64,000 nt of DNA from Anaerolineales bacterium (GCA_026928255.1 JAIXKJ010000008.1:535298-599297); one strand, 5' to 3'; numbered from the stretch's first letter, positions 41,977-50,123 are shown. Program-made: numbers and translations. Notes: generated by a model not told the origin, from the sequence alone.

Positions 41977-42048
41977 TGCCCTGAGCGGGGATCGAACCCA
42001 CATCTAAGCCTTAGGAGTGCCTTGTTCTATCCGTTGAACTATCAGGGC
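41977..42048 (-). tRNA. tRNA-Arg (anticodon CCU)
   Basis: Cloverleaf on the minus strand: acceptor stem GCCCTGA/TCAGGGC, D stem GTTC/GAAC, anticodon loop CTCCTAA (anticodon CCU, reading AGG), and T loop TTCGATC with stem GTGGG/CCCGC. CCA is not encoded. The anticodon stem AGGCA/GGCTT has a G-U pair and an A-G mismatch next to the loop, slightly irregular. Confidence 0.9.
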
Positions 42049-42058
42049 GACAGGAAGA

Positions 42059-43621
42059 TTATACTAAAATTTTCGCCGCGTTGCGTCCCGCCGCGCCGCT
42101 GATTCCGCCCCCGCCATGCGCGCCGCTGCCGCAGAGATAGAGATTATCAATCGGCGTTTTGTGATTCGACCAACCCGGAATGGGGCGCATAAAGAGGAAT
42201 TGATCGAGCATGAGTTGTCCGTGATTAATGTCGCCTTCGGTTAAGCCGTAGGTTTCTTCCAAATCTTTGGGCGTGATAATACGGCAATTGGTAATGAGCG
42301 ATTGGAGATTGGGGAAATATTCGGCGAGCGTATGAATGGCTAAATCTTTTAACTTCTCGCGTTCCACGTCCCACGTTCCATGTTTCAGGTTGTACGGCGC
42401 AAATTGAAAATGAATGCTGACAACGGACTCTTTCGCGGACTCGCGGACGGGAACGGACGTAATCTCCAAATACGGCTTCTCGGAAATCTCGCCATACTTC
42501 GCCGCGTCGTAGGCTTTCTCCAAATATTTGACGGACGGCGCGACGCATAACGTCCCTGCGGGGATGCCGTGATCTCCGCCAACTTGCAAATGAACCTTCG
42601 CAACCGATCCGCGCATTTTGATGGATTGCGCGTTCCAGACAAATTCGGGCGGAAGTTCGCGCGCGCCGACGAGCTTCAGCAGCGTATGCTTCGGGTCGGC
42701 GGATGAGAGAACCGCGTCCGCTGAAATTTCTTCGCCGTTCGCTAAAACGATTCCTTTGGCGCTTTGATTTTCAATTTTGATTTGGGAGACTTCGGCGTTA
42801 GTCCGAATCTCGCCGCCAAACGATTTGACCGCGTTCGCCAGCGCGGATGTGATTTCGCCGATTCCCCTCACCCCTGACTCCTCTCCCTCTCCCCCAACCC
42901 CTCTCCCACTGGGAGAGGGGAGCCGAAGGCGGGGTGAGGGAATGAGCGCCAGCCCGCCGCGATTCAACCAGTTATGAATAAGCGTGTACCCCGTCCCCGC
43001 GGACATCGGTCCCAGCGTCGAGCCGTGAATCGCCACCGAAGCAATTGCCGCCTTGACGACTTCCGACTCAAAATATTCTTCCGCCAATTCCTGCGCGGAC
43101 ATCGGCAAGGCGCGGATGAAGTTGAGCATGTCCTTGCGCCCAGCCAGCCGTAATTCGAGTCCCAATTCCAAAAGCCCGTAGCCCTCGCGCAGATTCAGGT
43201 TCTTTGGCAGGCGCGGCATAATGGTCGCATAAGCGACGTCCAAAATATCCGCGCATTGATTCATAAAGCGGATGAACTCGTTCCAGCGTGAAGCGTCTTT
43301 CTCGGAAAATTTCCGGATCGATTCTTCGTTCAAGGTTAAATGATTTCCGTCCGCTTGCAGAGAAATAAAATCGGATTTTTCCGTAGCCGCTGGAAGCGAC
43401 AATTTCAAATCTTTGATAATGTCGGGGCGCAGCCTTCCGCCTGTTTGCACGGAATCAACAGCGAAACCTTCGCCGAAAGATTCGGTAACAACCGTCCCGC
43501 CGACGATGGCACGGCGTTCGAGAACCAGAACCTTTTTGCCGCGCTTCGCCAAATACGCGGCGGCGACCAGTCCGTTATGCCCCGCGCCGATGATGATTGC
43601 GTTGTAATGGTTTTGCGTCAT
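42059..43621 (-). CDS. Phytoene-desaturase-like FAD oxidoreductase (PYROXD2-like)
   Basis: A 520-residue flavoprotein. The N-terminal dinucleotide-binding motif is AIIIGAGHNGLVAAAYLAKRGKKVLVLE, cited as consecutive parts. It has the family's ...GGTVVTESF turn and a C-terminal FAD-contact segment LYLCGSGAHGGGGISGAAGRNAA. It belongs with the CrtI/PYROXD2 'phytoene dehydrogenase-related' group whose substrates are mostly unknown. Residues near 230-257 (IPSPRLRLPSPSGRGVGGEG...) are encoded by an inserted palindromic element absent from the paralog upstream. That paralog lies 0.7 kb away, beyond a VapBC module. Confidence 0.88.
   Translation of the reverse strand: MTQNHYNAIIIGAGHNGLVAAAYLAKRGKKVLVLERRAIVGGTVVTESFGEGFAVDSVQTGGRLRPDIIKDLKLSLPAATEKSDFISLQADGNHLTLNEESIRKFSEKDASRWNEFIRFMNQCADILDVAYATIMPRLPKNLNLREGYGLLELGLELRLAGRKDMLNFIRALPMSAQELAEEYFESEVVKAAIASVAIHGSTLGPMSAGTGYTLIHNWLNRGGLALIPSPRLRLPSPSGRGVGGEGEESGVRGIGEITSALANAVKSFGGEIRTNAEVSQIKIENQSAKGIVLANGEEISADAVLSSADPKHTLLKLVGARELPPEFVWNAQSIKMRGSVAKVHLQVGGDHGIPAGTLCVAPSVKYLEKAYDAAKYGEISEKPYLEITSVPVRESAKESVVSIHFQFAPYNLKHGTWDVEREKLKDLAIHTLAEYFPNLQSLITNCRIITPKDLEETYGLTEGDINHGQLMLDQFLFMRPIPGWSNHKTPIDNLYLCGSGAHGGGGISGAAGRNAAKILV
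42861..42943. repeat. Palindromic element inserted in frame in an oxidoreductase gene
   Basis: Nested inverted repeats: outer ATTCCCCTCACCCC (42861-42874) with GGGGTGAGGGAAT (42931-42943), inner CCCCTCTCCC with GGGAGAGGGG (42898-42920). It adds about 28 codons without breaking the frame. Confidence 0.8.
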
Positions 43622-43641
43622 AGAATATTTCCTTCTTCGGC

Positions 43642-43647
43642 TATAAT
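43642..43647 (+). promoter_or_regulatory. -10 box for vapBC
   Basis: TATAAT about 40 bases before the VapB-like start codon; the -35 is not clear. Confidence 0.45.
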
Positions 43648-43687
43648 CCTTTTGTTAGGCTGACATCCTTCAAGGCAGGAGGTCGAA

Positions 43688-43912
43688 ATGAATGCTATTG
43701 TTGAAAAGGTCGTCGAACAATTACAGTTTTTGCCGCAAGAATTGCAATGGCGCGTTTTAGAATTTACGCGCACGTTGGCGGCTTCCAATCTGCAAGGCGT
43801 TGCGGGTTCGCAGTTGCTTCGATTTGCGGGAGCGATTCCCATGAGCGACGTTCAGATTATGAGCGAAACCATCGAACAAGGTTGCGGGCGAGTGGATGCG
43901 GATGAGTGGTAA
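43688..43912 (+). CDS. VapB-type antitoxin
   Basis: A 74-residue protein with no strong DNA-binding motif. The start (MNAIVEKVVEQLQFLPQELQWRVLEFTRTL) is the amphipathic region of DUF2281-like antitoxins that pair with PIN toxins. AGGAGG lies 6 bases before ATG. It overlaps the VapC gene by 11 bases. It would neutralise VapC and help repress the pair. The module is inserted in the opposite orientation between two paralogous oxidoreductase genes. Confidence 0.8.
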   Translation: MNAIVEKVVEQLQFLPQELQWRVLEFTRTLAASNLQGVAGSQLLRFAGAIPMSDVQIMSETIEQGCGRVDADEW

Positions 43913-44291
43913 ATATTTGCTAGACACCAACATCGTAATCGCTCTTTTTGCCAACGACGCTTCGGTTTTGGAAAACCTTGAACAAGCGGCGGAAGTTTTT
44001 ATTCCAAGCGTAGTCATTGGCGAATTATTTTTCGGCGCGCATAAATCAGTTCGCGCAAAAGACAACCTTTCTCATATTGACGATTTCGCTTCCAGCAATC
44101 TCGTTCTCGGATGCGATGTGGAAACTGCTCGTATTTACGGCGAGATTAAGAATAATTTGCGAGTTAAAGGTCGCCCGATTCCAGAGAACGATATTTGGAT
44201 TGCGGCGATCGCGGTTCAACATCATTTGACGTTAATTTCACGAGACGGACATTTTAGCGAAATTGAAAATTTAGAAGTTCTTGTGTGGTGA
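43902..44291 (+). CDS. VapC-type PIN ribonuclease toxin
   Basis: A 129-residue classical VapC. Acidic metal ligands are in KYLLDTNIVIALF, in VVIGELFFGAHKS (Glu), and in IPENDIWIAAIAVQHHLTLISRDGHF (two Asp and the final SRDxHF motif), cited as blocks. These toxins cut tRNA or rRNA when VapB is lost. ATG 43902 (MSGKYLLDTN) fits the family; ATG 43896 in frame adds two residues. It converges with the second oxidoreductase gene. Confidence 0.92.
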   Translation: MSGKYLLDTNIVIALFANDASVLENLEQAAEVFIPSVVIGELFFGAHKSVRAKDNLSHIDDFASSNLVLGCDVETARIYGEIKNNLRVKGRPIPENDIWIAAIAVQHHLTLISRDGHFSEIENLEVLVW

Positions 44292-44330
44292 ACTTCGGTC
44301 AAAGAGAAAATTTCGTCCATTCTTCGTTCC

Positions 44331-45929
44331 CTAAAATCCATCCTTCAACATTTCCTTCGCCGCCAACATGCCGGGCGCGCCCATCACCCCGCCGCCGGGA
44401 TGCGCTCCGCTCGCGCCGAAATAATAGCCTTTGAGCGGCGTGCGGAAGTCCGCCCATTGCGGCACGGGGCGCAGGAAAAAGATTTGATGCAGCAGCAGCT
44501 CGCCGTGGAAAATATTTCCGCCCGTGATGCCCGCGATGCGCTCGATGTCCTTCGGCGAAATGACTTGCATTCCCACAATGCACTCGCGGATGTTCGGCGC
44601 GTATTCTTCAATCGTCGAAATCACCGCTTCGCCCAAATCGTTCCGTCGCTCGTCGTTCCAGCCGCTTTCCAAATCATAAGGCGCGTACTGCACAAAGCAC
44701 GACATCACATGCTGACCAGGCGGCGCCATGTCGGGGTCAATCATCGAAGGGAAGATCATATCAATATACGGACGCTTTGAAATCTGCCCATACTTCGCGT
44801 CGTCGTAGGCGCGTTCGATGTAATCAATGCTCGGGCTAATCGAAACCGCGCCGCGATGCAAGACCGAGTCCGCGCCATTTCCTTGATACGGCAACGCGCT
44901 GAAATTCGGCAGTTTGCTCAACGCGATGTTGACCTTGCCCGACGAGCCGCGCGTGCGGAAATTTTGAATGGACGTTACAAAATCATCGGGCAGATATTTT
45001 TGCTCGACGAATTGCAAAAACGTCCGCTTCGGGTCGGCGGCGGACATCACGACTTTGGAATCGATCTCGTCGCCGTTTTCTAAGACCACGCCCACCGCGC
45101 GTCCGCCCTTGATCTTGACCTGCTTCACCGACGCTTCGACTCGAATCTCCACTCCCAGCGCTTGCGCCGAATTCAAAATCGCGCCGCTGACTCCGCCCGA
45201 ACCGTTTTTGGCAAAACCCCAAGCGCGGAACGCCCCGTCAATTTCGCCCATGTAATGGTGCAACAACACGTACGCCGTGCCAGGCGAGCGCGGACCGAGA
45301 AACGTGCCGATGATTCCGCTGGCGGCTTTTGTGCCTTTTAGCGCGTCGGTCTCAAACCACTCTTCGAGCAAATCCGCCGACGATTGCGTGGCGAGTTTGG
45401 CGATTCGGTACAACTCCTTTTCGGAAAGCGACGCCGCGTACTGACCGACTTTCAGCAAGCCGAGCATGTCGCGCAGACTTAACGACGACGGGTCGGGCGG
45501 AATCAAATTGATGAGCGGCTTAATCGCTTTGGCGGCGCGCGCCATGACGCGGGCGTACTCGTCGTAGGCTTCCGCGTCCTTCGGCGAGTGGCGATAAATT
45601 TCGCGGCGCGTTACGTCGTGGTCGTCCCACGCGGCGAGGTAGTCGCCGTTTTCCATTGGCGTGAACGTGCTGGGCAAGGGCAGGATTTTTAACCCGTGTT
45701 TGGGCAATTCCAAATCGCGGATGATTTCAGGGCGCAGCAGACTGACCACATACGAAAACTCGGTGAATTTATAGCCAGGAAAAATTTCTTCCGTCACCGC
45801 CGCGCCGCCGATGATGGGACGGCGTTCCAGCACAACGACCTTCTTCCCAGCGCGGGCGAGATACGCGGCGGCGACCAGTCCGTTATGCCCGCCGCCGATG
45901 ATGATTGCGTCGTATTGATTTGATGTCAT
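44331..45929 (-). CDS. Phytoene-desaturase-like FAD oxidoreductase (PYROXD2-like), paralog
   Basis: A 532-residue flavoprotein with the same architecture as the gene at 42.1 kb: AIIIGGGHNGLVAAAYLARAG, GGAAVTEEIF, and a C-terminal FAD segment YYFGASGAHPGGGVMGAPG. I start it at ATG 45929 (MTSNQYDAII), since the upstream codons come from a heptamer array. A GcvT-like gene is upstream on the same strand and the paralog downstream, so the three probably once formed a continuous unit for oxidising a related set of substrates. No palindromic insert is present in this copy. Confidence 0.88.
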   Translation of the reverse strand: MTSNQYDAIIIGGGHNGLVAAAYLARAGKKVVVLERRPIIGGAAVTEEIFPGYKFTEFSYVVSLLRPEIIRDLELPKHGLKILPLPSTFTPMENGDYLAAWDDHDVTRREIYRHSPKDAEAYDEYARVMARAAKAIKPLINLIPPDPSSLSLRDMLGLLKVGQYAASLSEKELYRIAKLATQSSADLLEEWFETDALKGTKAASGIIGTFLGPRSPGTAYVLLHHYMGEIDGAFRAWGFAKNGSGGVSGAILNSAQALGVEIRVEASVKQVKIKGGRAVGVVLENGDEIDSKVVMSAADPKRTFLQFVEQKYLPDDFVTSIQNFRTRGSSGKVNIALSKLPNFSALPYQGNGADSVLHRGAVSISPSIDYIERAYDDAKYGQISKRPYIDMIFPSMIDPDMAPPGQHVMSCFVQYAPYDLESGWNDERRNDLGEAVISTIEEYAPNIRECIVGMQVISPKDIERIAGITGGNIFHGELLLHQIFFLRPVPQWADFRTPLKGYYFGASGAHPGGGVMGAPGMLAAKEMLKDGF

Positions 45930-45943
45930 AGTTTTTCTTTTCT

Positions 45944-46027
45944 GGTTGTAAGTTACAGGTTGCAGGTTACAAGTTGAAGGTTTTTTAACTTTCAACATTC
46001 AACCTGTAACCTTGAACCTTAAACCAA
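45944..46027. repeat. Inverted heptamer-repeat array 3
   Basis: Units GGTTGTA, AGTTACA, GGTTGCA, GGTTACA, AGTTGAA, then the opposite-strand type TAACTTT, CAACATT, CAACCTG, TAACCTT, GAACCTT. It fills the gap between the GcvT-like stop and the oxidoreductase start. Confidence 0.85.
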
Positions 46028-46028
46028 A

Positions 46029-47243
46029 TTACTTCCGCTTCCACTCTGGATCATAAAACGGCAACTTGACTACCTTTGCGGGCGCGTGTTGACGGTGATG
46101 CTCGACGGTGATTTCCATTCTTACATCTGTACCAATTTCATAATACGGCTTTTGCAAATGGGCGAGCGCGATGTAAGTTTTCAACAATGGCGACCACGTG
46201 GACGTGGATGCGTAGCCGACCTGCACATTGCCCCCTGAAAGGGGGTTGCCCGAAAGAATCGGTAGGCTTCCGCGCACAGCCATACTCGGAATTTGCGGCG
46301 GCAAACCGACTCGCTTGAAAATCTTTTCCATGCCGACCCAATCCACTGCCAAGCCGACCATTTTCCACGCCGAGCCTTCGCGTTTTTCTTTTTCCAACGC
46401 GCGCCGCCCGACGAAGTAGCCAGGCTTGTCGAGCGCGACCGTCCAATCCAACCCCAATTCAAACGGCGACGACTTTTGCGATTCAACCCACGCGTGAGTC
46501 GCGGACGTGTAATCCACGTCGAGCATGAACAAGCCCGCTTCGACTCGCGCCATGTCCATCGCCAAAATGCCGACGGGCGCAATGCCGTAATCCGCGCCGA
46601 CGCTCATCAGCGCGTCCCAAATTTTGAGCGCGTCTTTGGCGTCCATCCAAATTTCGTAGCCGAGATCGCCCGTGTAACCCGTGCGCGAAATCGTAACGTC
46701 CGCGCCGCGAATTTTATTTTTCATCATGCGGAAATATTTCAGCCCGTCCAACGATTCTTCCGCAACCAGATTTAATATCTTGCGCGTGTTCGGTCCCTGA
46801 AAACTCAACGCCGCCACGTCGTCGGTAACTTCTTGAATCGCCGCGTCCATGCCGACGGCGTTCATCGTCAGCCAGCGCAGATTTGGTTCGGCGGCGGTCA
46901 GGCGGAAGGTCGAATCGTCGAGGCGCGTGATCGTGCCGTCGTCAATCATCTTGCCGTCTTCGTCGCACCAGCCCGTGTAAGCGACTTGTCCCGTTTTCAT
47001 TTTATAAACGTCGCGCGTGGTAACGCGATGCAGAAGCGCCGCCGCGTCTTTGCCCGTGATGACGTACTTCATCAGCGGCGAGACGTCAATCAGCGCCGCC
47101 GCGTTGCGGATCGCCCAATACTCGCGGTCGAGCGTGTGTTCGTACGAGCCCGCGGCGAAATATCCCGCCCACTTGCGCCAGTTCTGCGGCTGGCACAGCG
47201 CGGACGTTCGTTCGTGAAACGGAGTAGTTTTGAGGTTGAGCAT
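46029..47243 (-). CDS. GcvT-like aminomethyltransferase family protein
   Basis: A 404-residue folate-binding T-protein fold: YWAIRNAAALIDVSPLMKY, VAALSFQGPNTRKIL, ISRTGYTGDLGYEIW, and a C-terminal barrel with GYASTSTWSPLLKTYIALA. Members demethylate or cleave small amines (glycine, dimethylglycine, sarcosine) using tetrahydrofolate. No other glycine-cleavage gene is near, so a catabolic GcvT homolog is likelier than true GcvT. ATG 47243 has AAGGAA 6 bases upstream; the open frame to 47801 is not coding. The segment SGNPLSGGN near the C-terminus is encoded by a small CCCCCT/AGGGGG palindrome. Confidence 0.88.
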   Translation of the reverse strand: MLNLKTTPFHERTSALCQPQNWRKWAGYFAAGSYEHTLDREYWAIRNAAALIDVSPLMKYVITGKDAAALLHRVTTRDVYKMKTGQVAYTGWCDEDGKMIDDGTITRLDDSTFRLTAAEPNLRWLTMNAVGMDAAIQEVTDDVAALSFQGPNTRKILNLVAEESLDGLKYFRMMKNKIRGADVTISRTGYTGDLGYEIWMDAKDALKIWDALMSVGADYGIAPVGILAMDMARVEAGLFMLDVDYTSATHAWVESQKSSPFELGLDWTVALDKPGYFVGRRALEKEKREGSAWKMVGLAVDWVGMEKIFKRVGLPPQIPSMAVRGSLPILSGNPLSGGNVQVGYASTSTWSPLLKTYIALAHLQKPYYEIGTDVRMEITVEHHRQHAPAKVVKLPFYDPEWKRK

Positions 47244-47310
47244 AAGAATTTCCTTGTGAAGGAAGATTGTACACCCGCGCCTAATTCTACAACAATGAGA
47301 GATTAAACAA

Positions 47311-47340
47311 AAAACGGGCTGTTCTTTCAGCCCGTTTTTT
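47311..47340. terminator. Strong bidirectional terminator
   Basis: AAAACGGGCTG pairs with CAGCCCGTTTT across a 6-base loop, with A and T runs at both ends. It ends the small membrane gene at 47360 (minus strand). Confidence 0.88.
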
Positions 47341-47359
47341 GTTTGCAGAGCGTTCAGTG

Positions 47360-47743
47360 TTAAATGATAATCGCCACGCCGACGAAAATCAACACAAAGG
47401 CGGCGAGGATGCAAAAAAGCGCGTTGCGAAAGCGGACGGAATCCGCCGCGCCTTTCCAGCGGGCGGGGAGATGTCCGAGAACCGCCGCGACGATCATAAT
47501 CAAGCCGTGCGCCGCGCGTTGCCAAGCGAACTCCGCGCCGCCGACCGCCATCCAAATTAAGAGGGCGATTCCCAGCGTGGCTTGCAAATCCATCAAACCG
47601 CTGAACGCCGCCGACAACCCGCGGTCCATGCCTTTGAACGCGCCGCCTTTTAACCAGCCCAACGCAAATTTGACGATGGCGACCAGCGCGACCAAAACGA
47701 TCAGCCAGCGCAAGAACAAATGAATGCTGTATAGAATTTCCAT
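47360..47743 (-). CDS. Small four-helix membrane protein
   Basis: A 127-residue hydrophobic protein with four predicted helices: IHLFLRWLIVLVALVAIVKF, LGIALLIWMAVG, GLIMIVAAVLGHLPA and LFCILAAFVLIFVGVAIII. A conserved-looking His in the first and third helices recalls small cytochrome-like or DUF families, but I cannot name it. GGAGG lies 6 bases before ATG 47743. A terminator follows it, separating it from the GcvT-like gene. Confidence 0.75.
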   Translation of the reverse strand: MEILYSIHLFLRWLIVLVALVAIVKFALGWLKGGAFKGMDRGLSAAFSGLMDLQATLGIALLIWMAVGGAEFAWQRAAHGLIMIVAAVLGHLPARWKGAADSVRFRNALFCILAAFVLIFVGVAIII

Positions 47744-47795
47744 CAAAGCCTCCGTAACACGAGTAAAAGATTTGGCTATTATACTTGTGTCGAAC

Positions 47796-47828
47796 TGTCA
47801 TTTCGACGAATGAAACGACGAGAAATCT
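47796..47828. repeat. Dispersed TGTCATTTCGA-type repeat
   Basis: TGTCATTTCGACGAATG...GAGAAATCTT, a single copy of the repeat seen as an inverted pair at 13907-13982. Confidence 0.65.
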
Positions 47829-47881
47829 TTTTCAGTTGAAATGCCGCTTTATAATACCTTTTTTACATCTTGGAGGAACGC

Positions 47882-48655
47882 ATGACATACGAAAACATTA
47901 TCACCGAAATTCGCGGGCGCGTGGGCGTCGTGCAACTTAACCGTCCAAAGGCGATGAACGCCTTCAACCTCGCCATGTTGCGCGAAGTTTTCAACGCGCT
48001 GGACGCTTTCGACAGCGACGCAAACGTCGGCGCGATGGTCGTTACCGGCAACGAAAAAGCCTTCGCCGCCGGCGCGGACATCAAAGAAATGGCTGAGCAA
48101 TCCTTTGTCGAGATTCTCGCCAACGAACACCTTAAGATTTGGGATCACATTCGCGCCATCCGCAAGCCGGTCGTCGCCGCGGTTTCGGGTTGGGCGCTGG
48201 GCGGCGGGTGCGAATTCGTCCTCTCTTGCGATTTAGTCGTCGCCAGCGAAAGCGCAAAATTTGGTCAGCCCGAAATCACCATCGGCGTCATCCCTGGCGC
48301 GGGCGGCACGCAACGGCTGGCGCGTCTGGTTGGCAAACATCTGGCGATGGAAATGGTTCTCAACAACCGAACGCTTTCCGCGCAAGAAGCCGAGCGCTTC
48401 GGTTTGGTCAACCGCGTCGTGCCGACTGCAGACTATCTCGACGCCGCCGTTGCCTTCGCGCAAGAGATTGCCGCGCGCGCGCCCGTCGCCGTCCGCATGG
48501 CGAAGGACGCCGTCAACGCCGCGTTTGAAACCACGCTCACTGAAGGGCTCGCCGTCGAGAAGCGCGACTTCTACGCGCTCTTCGCCACCGAAGATCAGAA
48601 AGAAGGGATGAGCGCCTTCATCGAAAAGCGACCCGCGCAATGGAAGGGCAAGTAG
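47882..48655 (+). CDS. Enoyl-CoA hydratase
   Basis: A 257-residue crotonase. Both catalytic glutamates are present: GGGCEFVLSCDLV (first) and FGQPEITIGVIPGAGGTQRLARLVG (second), with oxyanion-hole segment FAAGADIKEM. It therefore should hydrate 2-enoyl-CoA in beta-oxidation or the crotonyl-CoA step after GcdH. GGAGG precedes ATG 47882, so the upstream MEER codons are excluded. The next gene starts 3 bases after its stop. Confidence 0.93.
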   Translation: MTYENIITEIRGRVGVVQLNRPKAMNAFNLAMLREVFNALDAFDSDANVGAMVVTGNEKAFAAGADIKEMAEQSFVEILANEHLKIWDHIRAIRKPVVAAVSGWALGGGCEFVLSCDLVVASESAKFGQPEITIGVIPGAGGTQRLARLVGKHLAMEMVLNNRTLSAQEAERFGLVNRVVPTADYLDAAVAFAQEIAARAPVAVRMAKDAVNAAFETTLTEGLAVEKRDFYALFATEDQKEGMSAFIEKRPAQWKGK

Positions 48656-48658
48656 CGC

Positions 48659-49408
48659 GTGCCCGCCGCTTTTTCGGACCTCAAACCTGCGCTTGCCGAC
48701 CTGAGCCTGAGCAAACGCTTCGTCCTCGTCCACGCCTCGCCGACGATTGACGCAAACTCGTTGCTTGAATCTCTGCTCGCAACCACGTGCGGATTCATCA
48801 CGCCGACCTTTACGCCCAAAACGCTGTTGCCGTTTGACTATCACCCCGCAACCTCTTCGGCGGACGCCGCCCTCTCCGCCGAAATTTTTTCTTCGTCCGC
48901 GCCGACAGACGAAGCGCTGGGCGCTTTCCCCGAACTCGTCCGCCAACACGTCAAAGCGAAACGCTCCGCGCATCCAGTTTTTTCGTTTGCCGGCCTCGAC
49001 GCCGATTTTGCGCTAAACACGCAAACGCTCTTCGACGTGTACGCTCCCATTGCCGCCCTCGCGCAGGAGGAAGGAGTCGTCCTGTTGGTCGGGTTGGATC
49101 AGCGCGTTAATTTCAGCGTTCATTACGGAGAGAAATTAGCGGGGCGCACGCAATTCGTCCGCTGGGCGCGCGCCGAAAGCGGCATTGTCGAATGCCCAAA
49201 CTTCCCCGGCGATTCGGAAGGCTTCAACGCCGTTGCGCTTTCGTTGAGACCCTTTACCCGTCAAGCGGAAGTTGGCGGCGTAATCATTCAAGCGATTCCG
49301 CTCAAAGATTTATTGCGAACGGTCGTCAACAAAATTCACGAAGACGCCTATTCGTTGCTTTGCGCCCGCCCCGATTGCGAACGCTGCGAAGCCGTGCGCT
49401 GGGGATGA
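48659..49408 (+). CDS. AAC(3)-family-like acetyltransferase (divergent)
   Basis: A 249-residue protein beginning at GTG 48659. Segments FVLVHASPTIDANSLLESLL, TPTFTPKT, RSAHPVFSFAGLDADF and EGVVLLVGLDQRVNFSVHYGEKLAG follow the antibiotic N-acetyltransferase (AAC(3)) fold, including the His of HPVFSFAG. Overall similarity looks distant and there is no reason to assume antibiotic resistance; many homologs act on other amines. The Cys-rich C-terminus (CARPDCERCEA) is unusual. It is probably cotranscribed with the hydratase. Confidence 0.7.
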   Translation: MPAAFSDLKPALADLSLSKRFVLVHASPTIDANSLLESLLATTCGFITPTFTPKTLLPFDYHPATSSADAALSAEIFSSSAPTDEALGAFPELVRQHVKAKRSAHPVFSFAGLDADFALNTQTLFDVYAPIAALAQEEGVVLLVGLDQRVNFSVHYGEKLAGRTQFVRWARAESGIVECPNFPGDSEGFNAVALSLRPFTRQAEVGGVIIQAIPLKDLLRTVVNKIHEDAYSLLCARPDCERCEAVRWG

Positions 49409-49433
49409 ACGGAGAAATTTTCCTTCATGGCAA

Positions 49434-49656
49434 AGATTTCTCGCCAGCGCTCGAAATGACAAATTGAATGATTGCAAAACAAAAAGACTCCCAAGTGGGA
49501 GTCTTGTGAGCGCGGAGGGGCTCGAATACATCCCTCGATGGGGCGCAAAACAAATTATGACTAAGATTTCTCGCTGACGTTCGAAATGACAAATTGAACG
49601 ATTGCAAAACAAAAAGACTCCCAGTTGGGAGTCTTGTGAGCGCGGAGGGGCTCGAA
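49434..49656. repeat. 130-bp tandem duplication including the tRNA-Lys 3' end
   Basis: 49434-49526 and 49564-49656 match closely with a 130-base offset. Each copy contains a TTTCTCG...CGAAATGAC repeat, the run GCAAAACAAAAAGACTCCC, a CTCCCA/TGGGAG hairpin and the tRNA 3' end GAGCGCGGAGGGGCTCGAA. The outer copy of the tRNA is only a fragment. Confidence 0.85.
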
Positions 49657-49708
49657 CCCTCAACAAACGGCTTAAAAGGCCGCTGCTCTACCATTGAGCT
49701 ACGCGCCC
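49637..49708 (-). tRNA. tRNA-Lys (anticodon UUU)
   Basis: Cloverleaf on the minus strand: acceptor GGGCGCG/CGCGCTC with one G-U pair, D arm GCTC/GAGC, anticodon loop CTTTTAA, and T loop TTCGAGC with stem GAGGG/CCCTC. No CCA is encoded. The ~20-base 3' end is repeated 130 bases further downstream. Confidence 0.95.
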
Positions 49709-49799
49709 GTTGCCAAAGCGGTTTGCATTCTATCACGACAACAAGCGAGAGTCAACGTAATTAACGGAGCAAACGGCGCGTCTATTCGGCGGAGGCGCC

Positions 49800-50123
49800 A
49801 TGAGCGAAGTTAAATATATTACCGAACAAGAATTTCAAGAAGAAGTCGTCAACTCGCAAATTCCCGTTTTAGTGGATTTTACGGCGGGTTGGTGTCAGCC
49901 GTGCAAAATGCTCGCGCCTATCGTCGAAGATTTGGCGGAACAGTGGAAAGGCAAAGTCAAAGTCCTCAAAGTGGACGTAGACCAAAATCAAGGCGCGGCG
50001 ATGCAATACAGCGTGATGAGCATTCCGACTCTGATTTTCTTCAAAGGCGGCGAAGTCAAAGAGCGGATGACGGGCTACGCGCCCAAAGATAAAATCGAAG
50101 GCAAGTTCGCGCCGCATTTCTAA
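49800..50123 (+). CDS. trxA: Thioredoxin
   Basis: A 107-residue thioredoxin fold. The active site is WCQPCK rather than the usual WCGPC, the buried Asp is in VLVDFTAGW, and the cis-proline is in MSIPTLIFF. It reduces disulfides in cytoplasmic proteins. Gln in place of Gly between the cysteines should shift its redox potential. Upstream GGCGGAGGCGCC gives the ribosome-binding site. A terminator follows. Confidence 0.95.
   Translation: MSEVKYITEQEFQEEVVNSQIPVLVDFTAGWCQPCKMLAPIVEDLAEQWKGKVKVLKVDVDQNQGAAMQYSVMSIPTLIFFKGGEVKERMTGYAPKDKIEGKFAPHF

Noticed and set aside
47244..47801. N-terminal extension of the GcvT-like frame to 47801
   Set aside because: It runs over a terminator and a membrane-protein gene; the Shine-Dalgarno and the family's N-terminus are at 47243.
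48659..49408. Aminoglycoside resistance gene
   Set aside because: Fold resembles AAC(3), but similarity is distant and context is acyl-CoA metabolism; resistance cannot be claimed.
49501..49526. Second tRNA gene
   Set aside because: Only the 3' arm sequence is present; the anticodon and D arms are missing, so it is a duplicated fragment.
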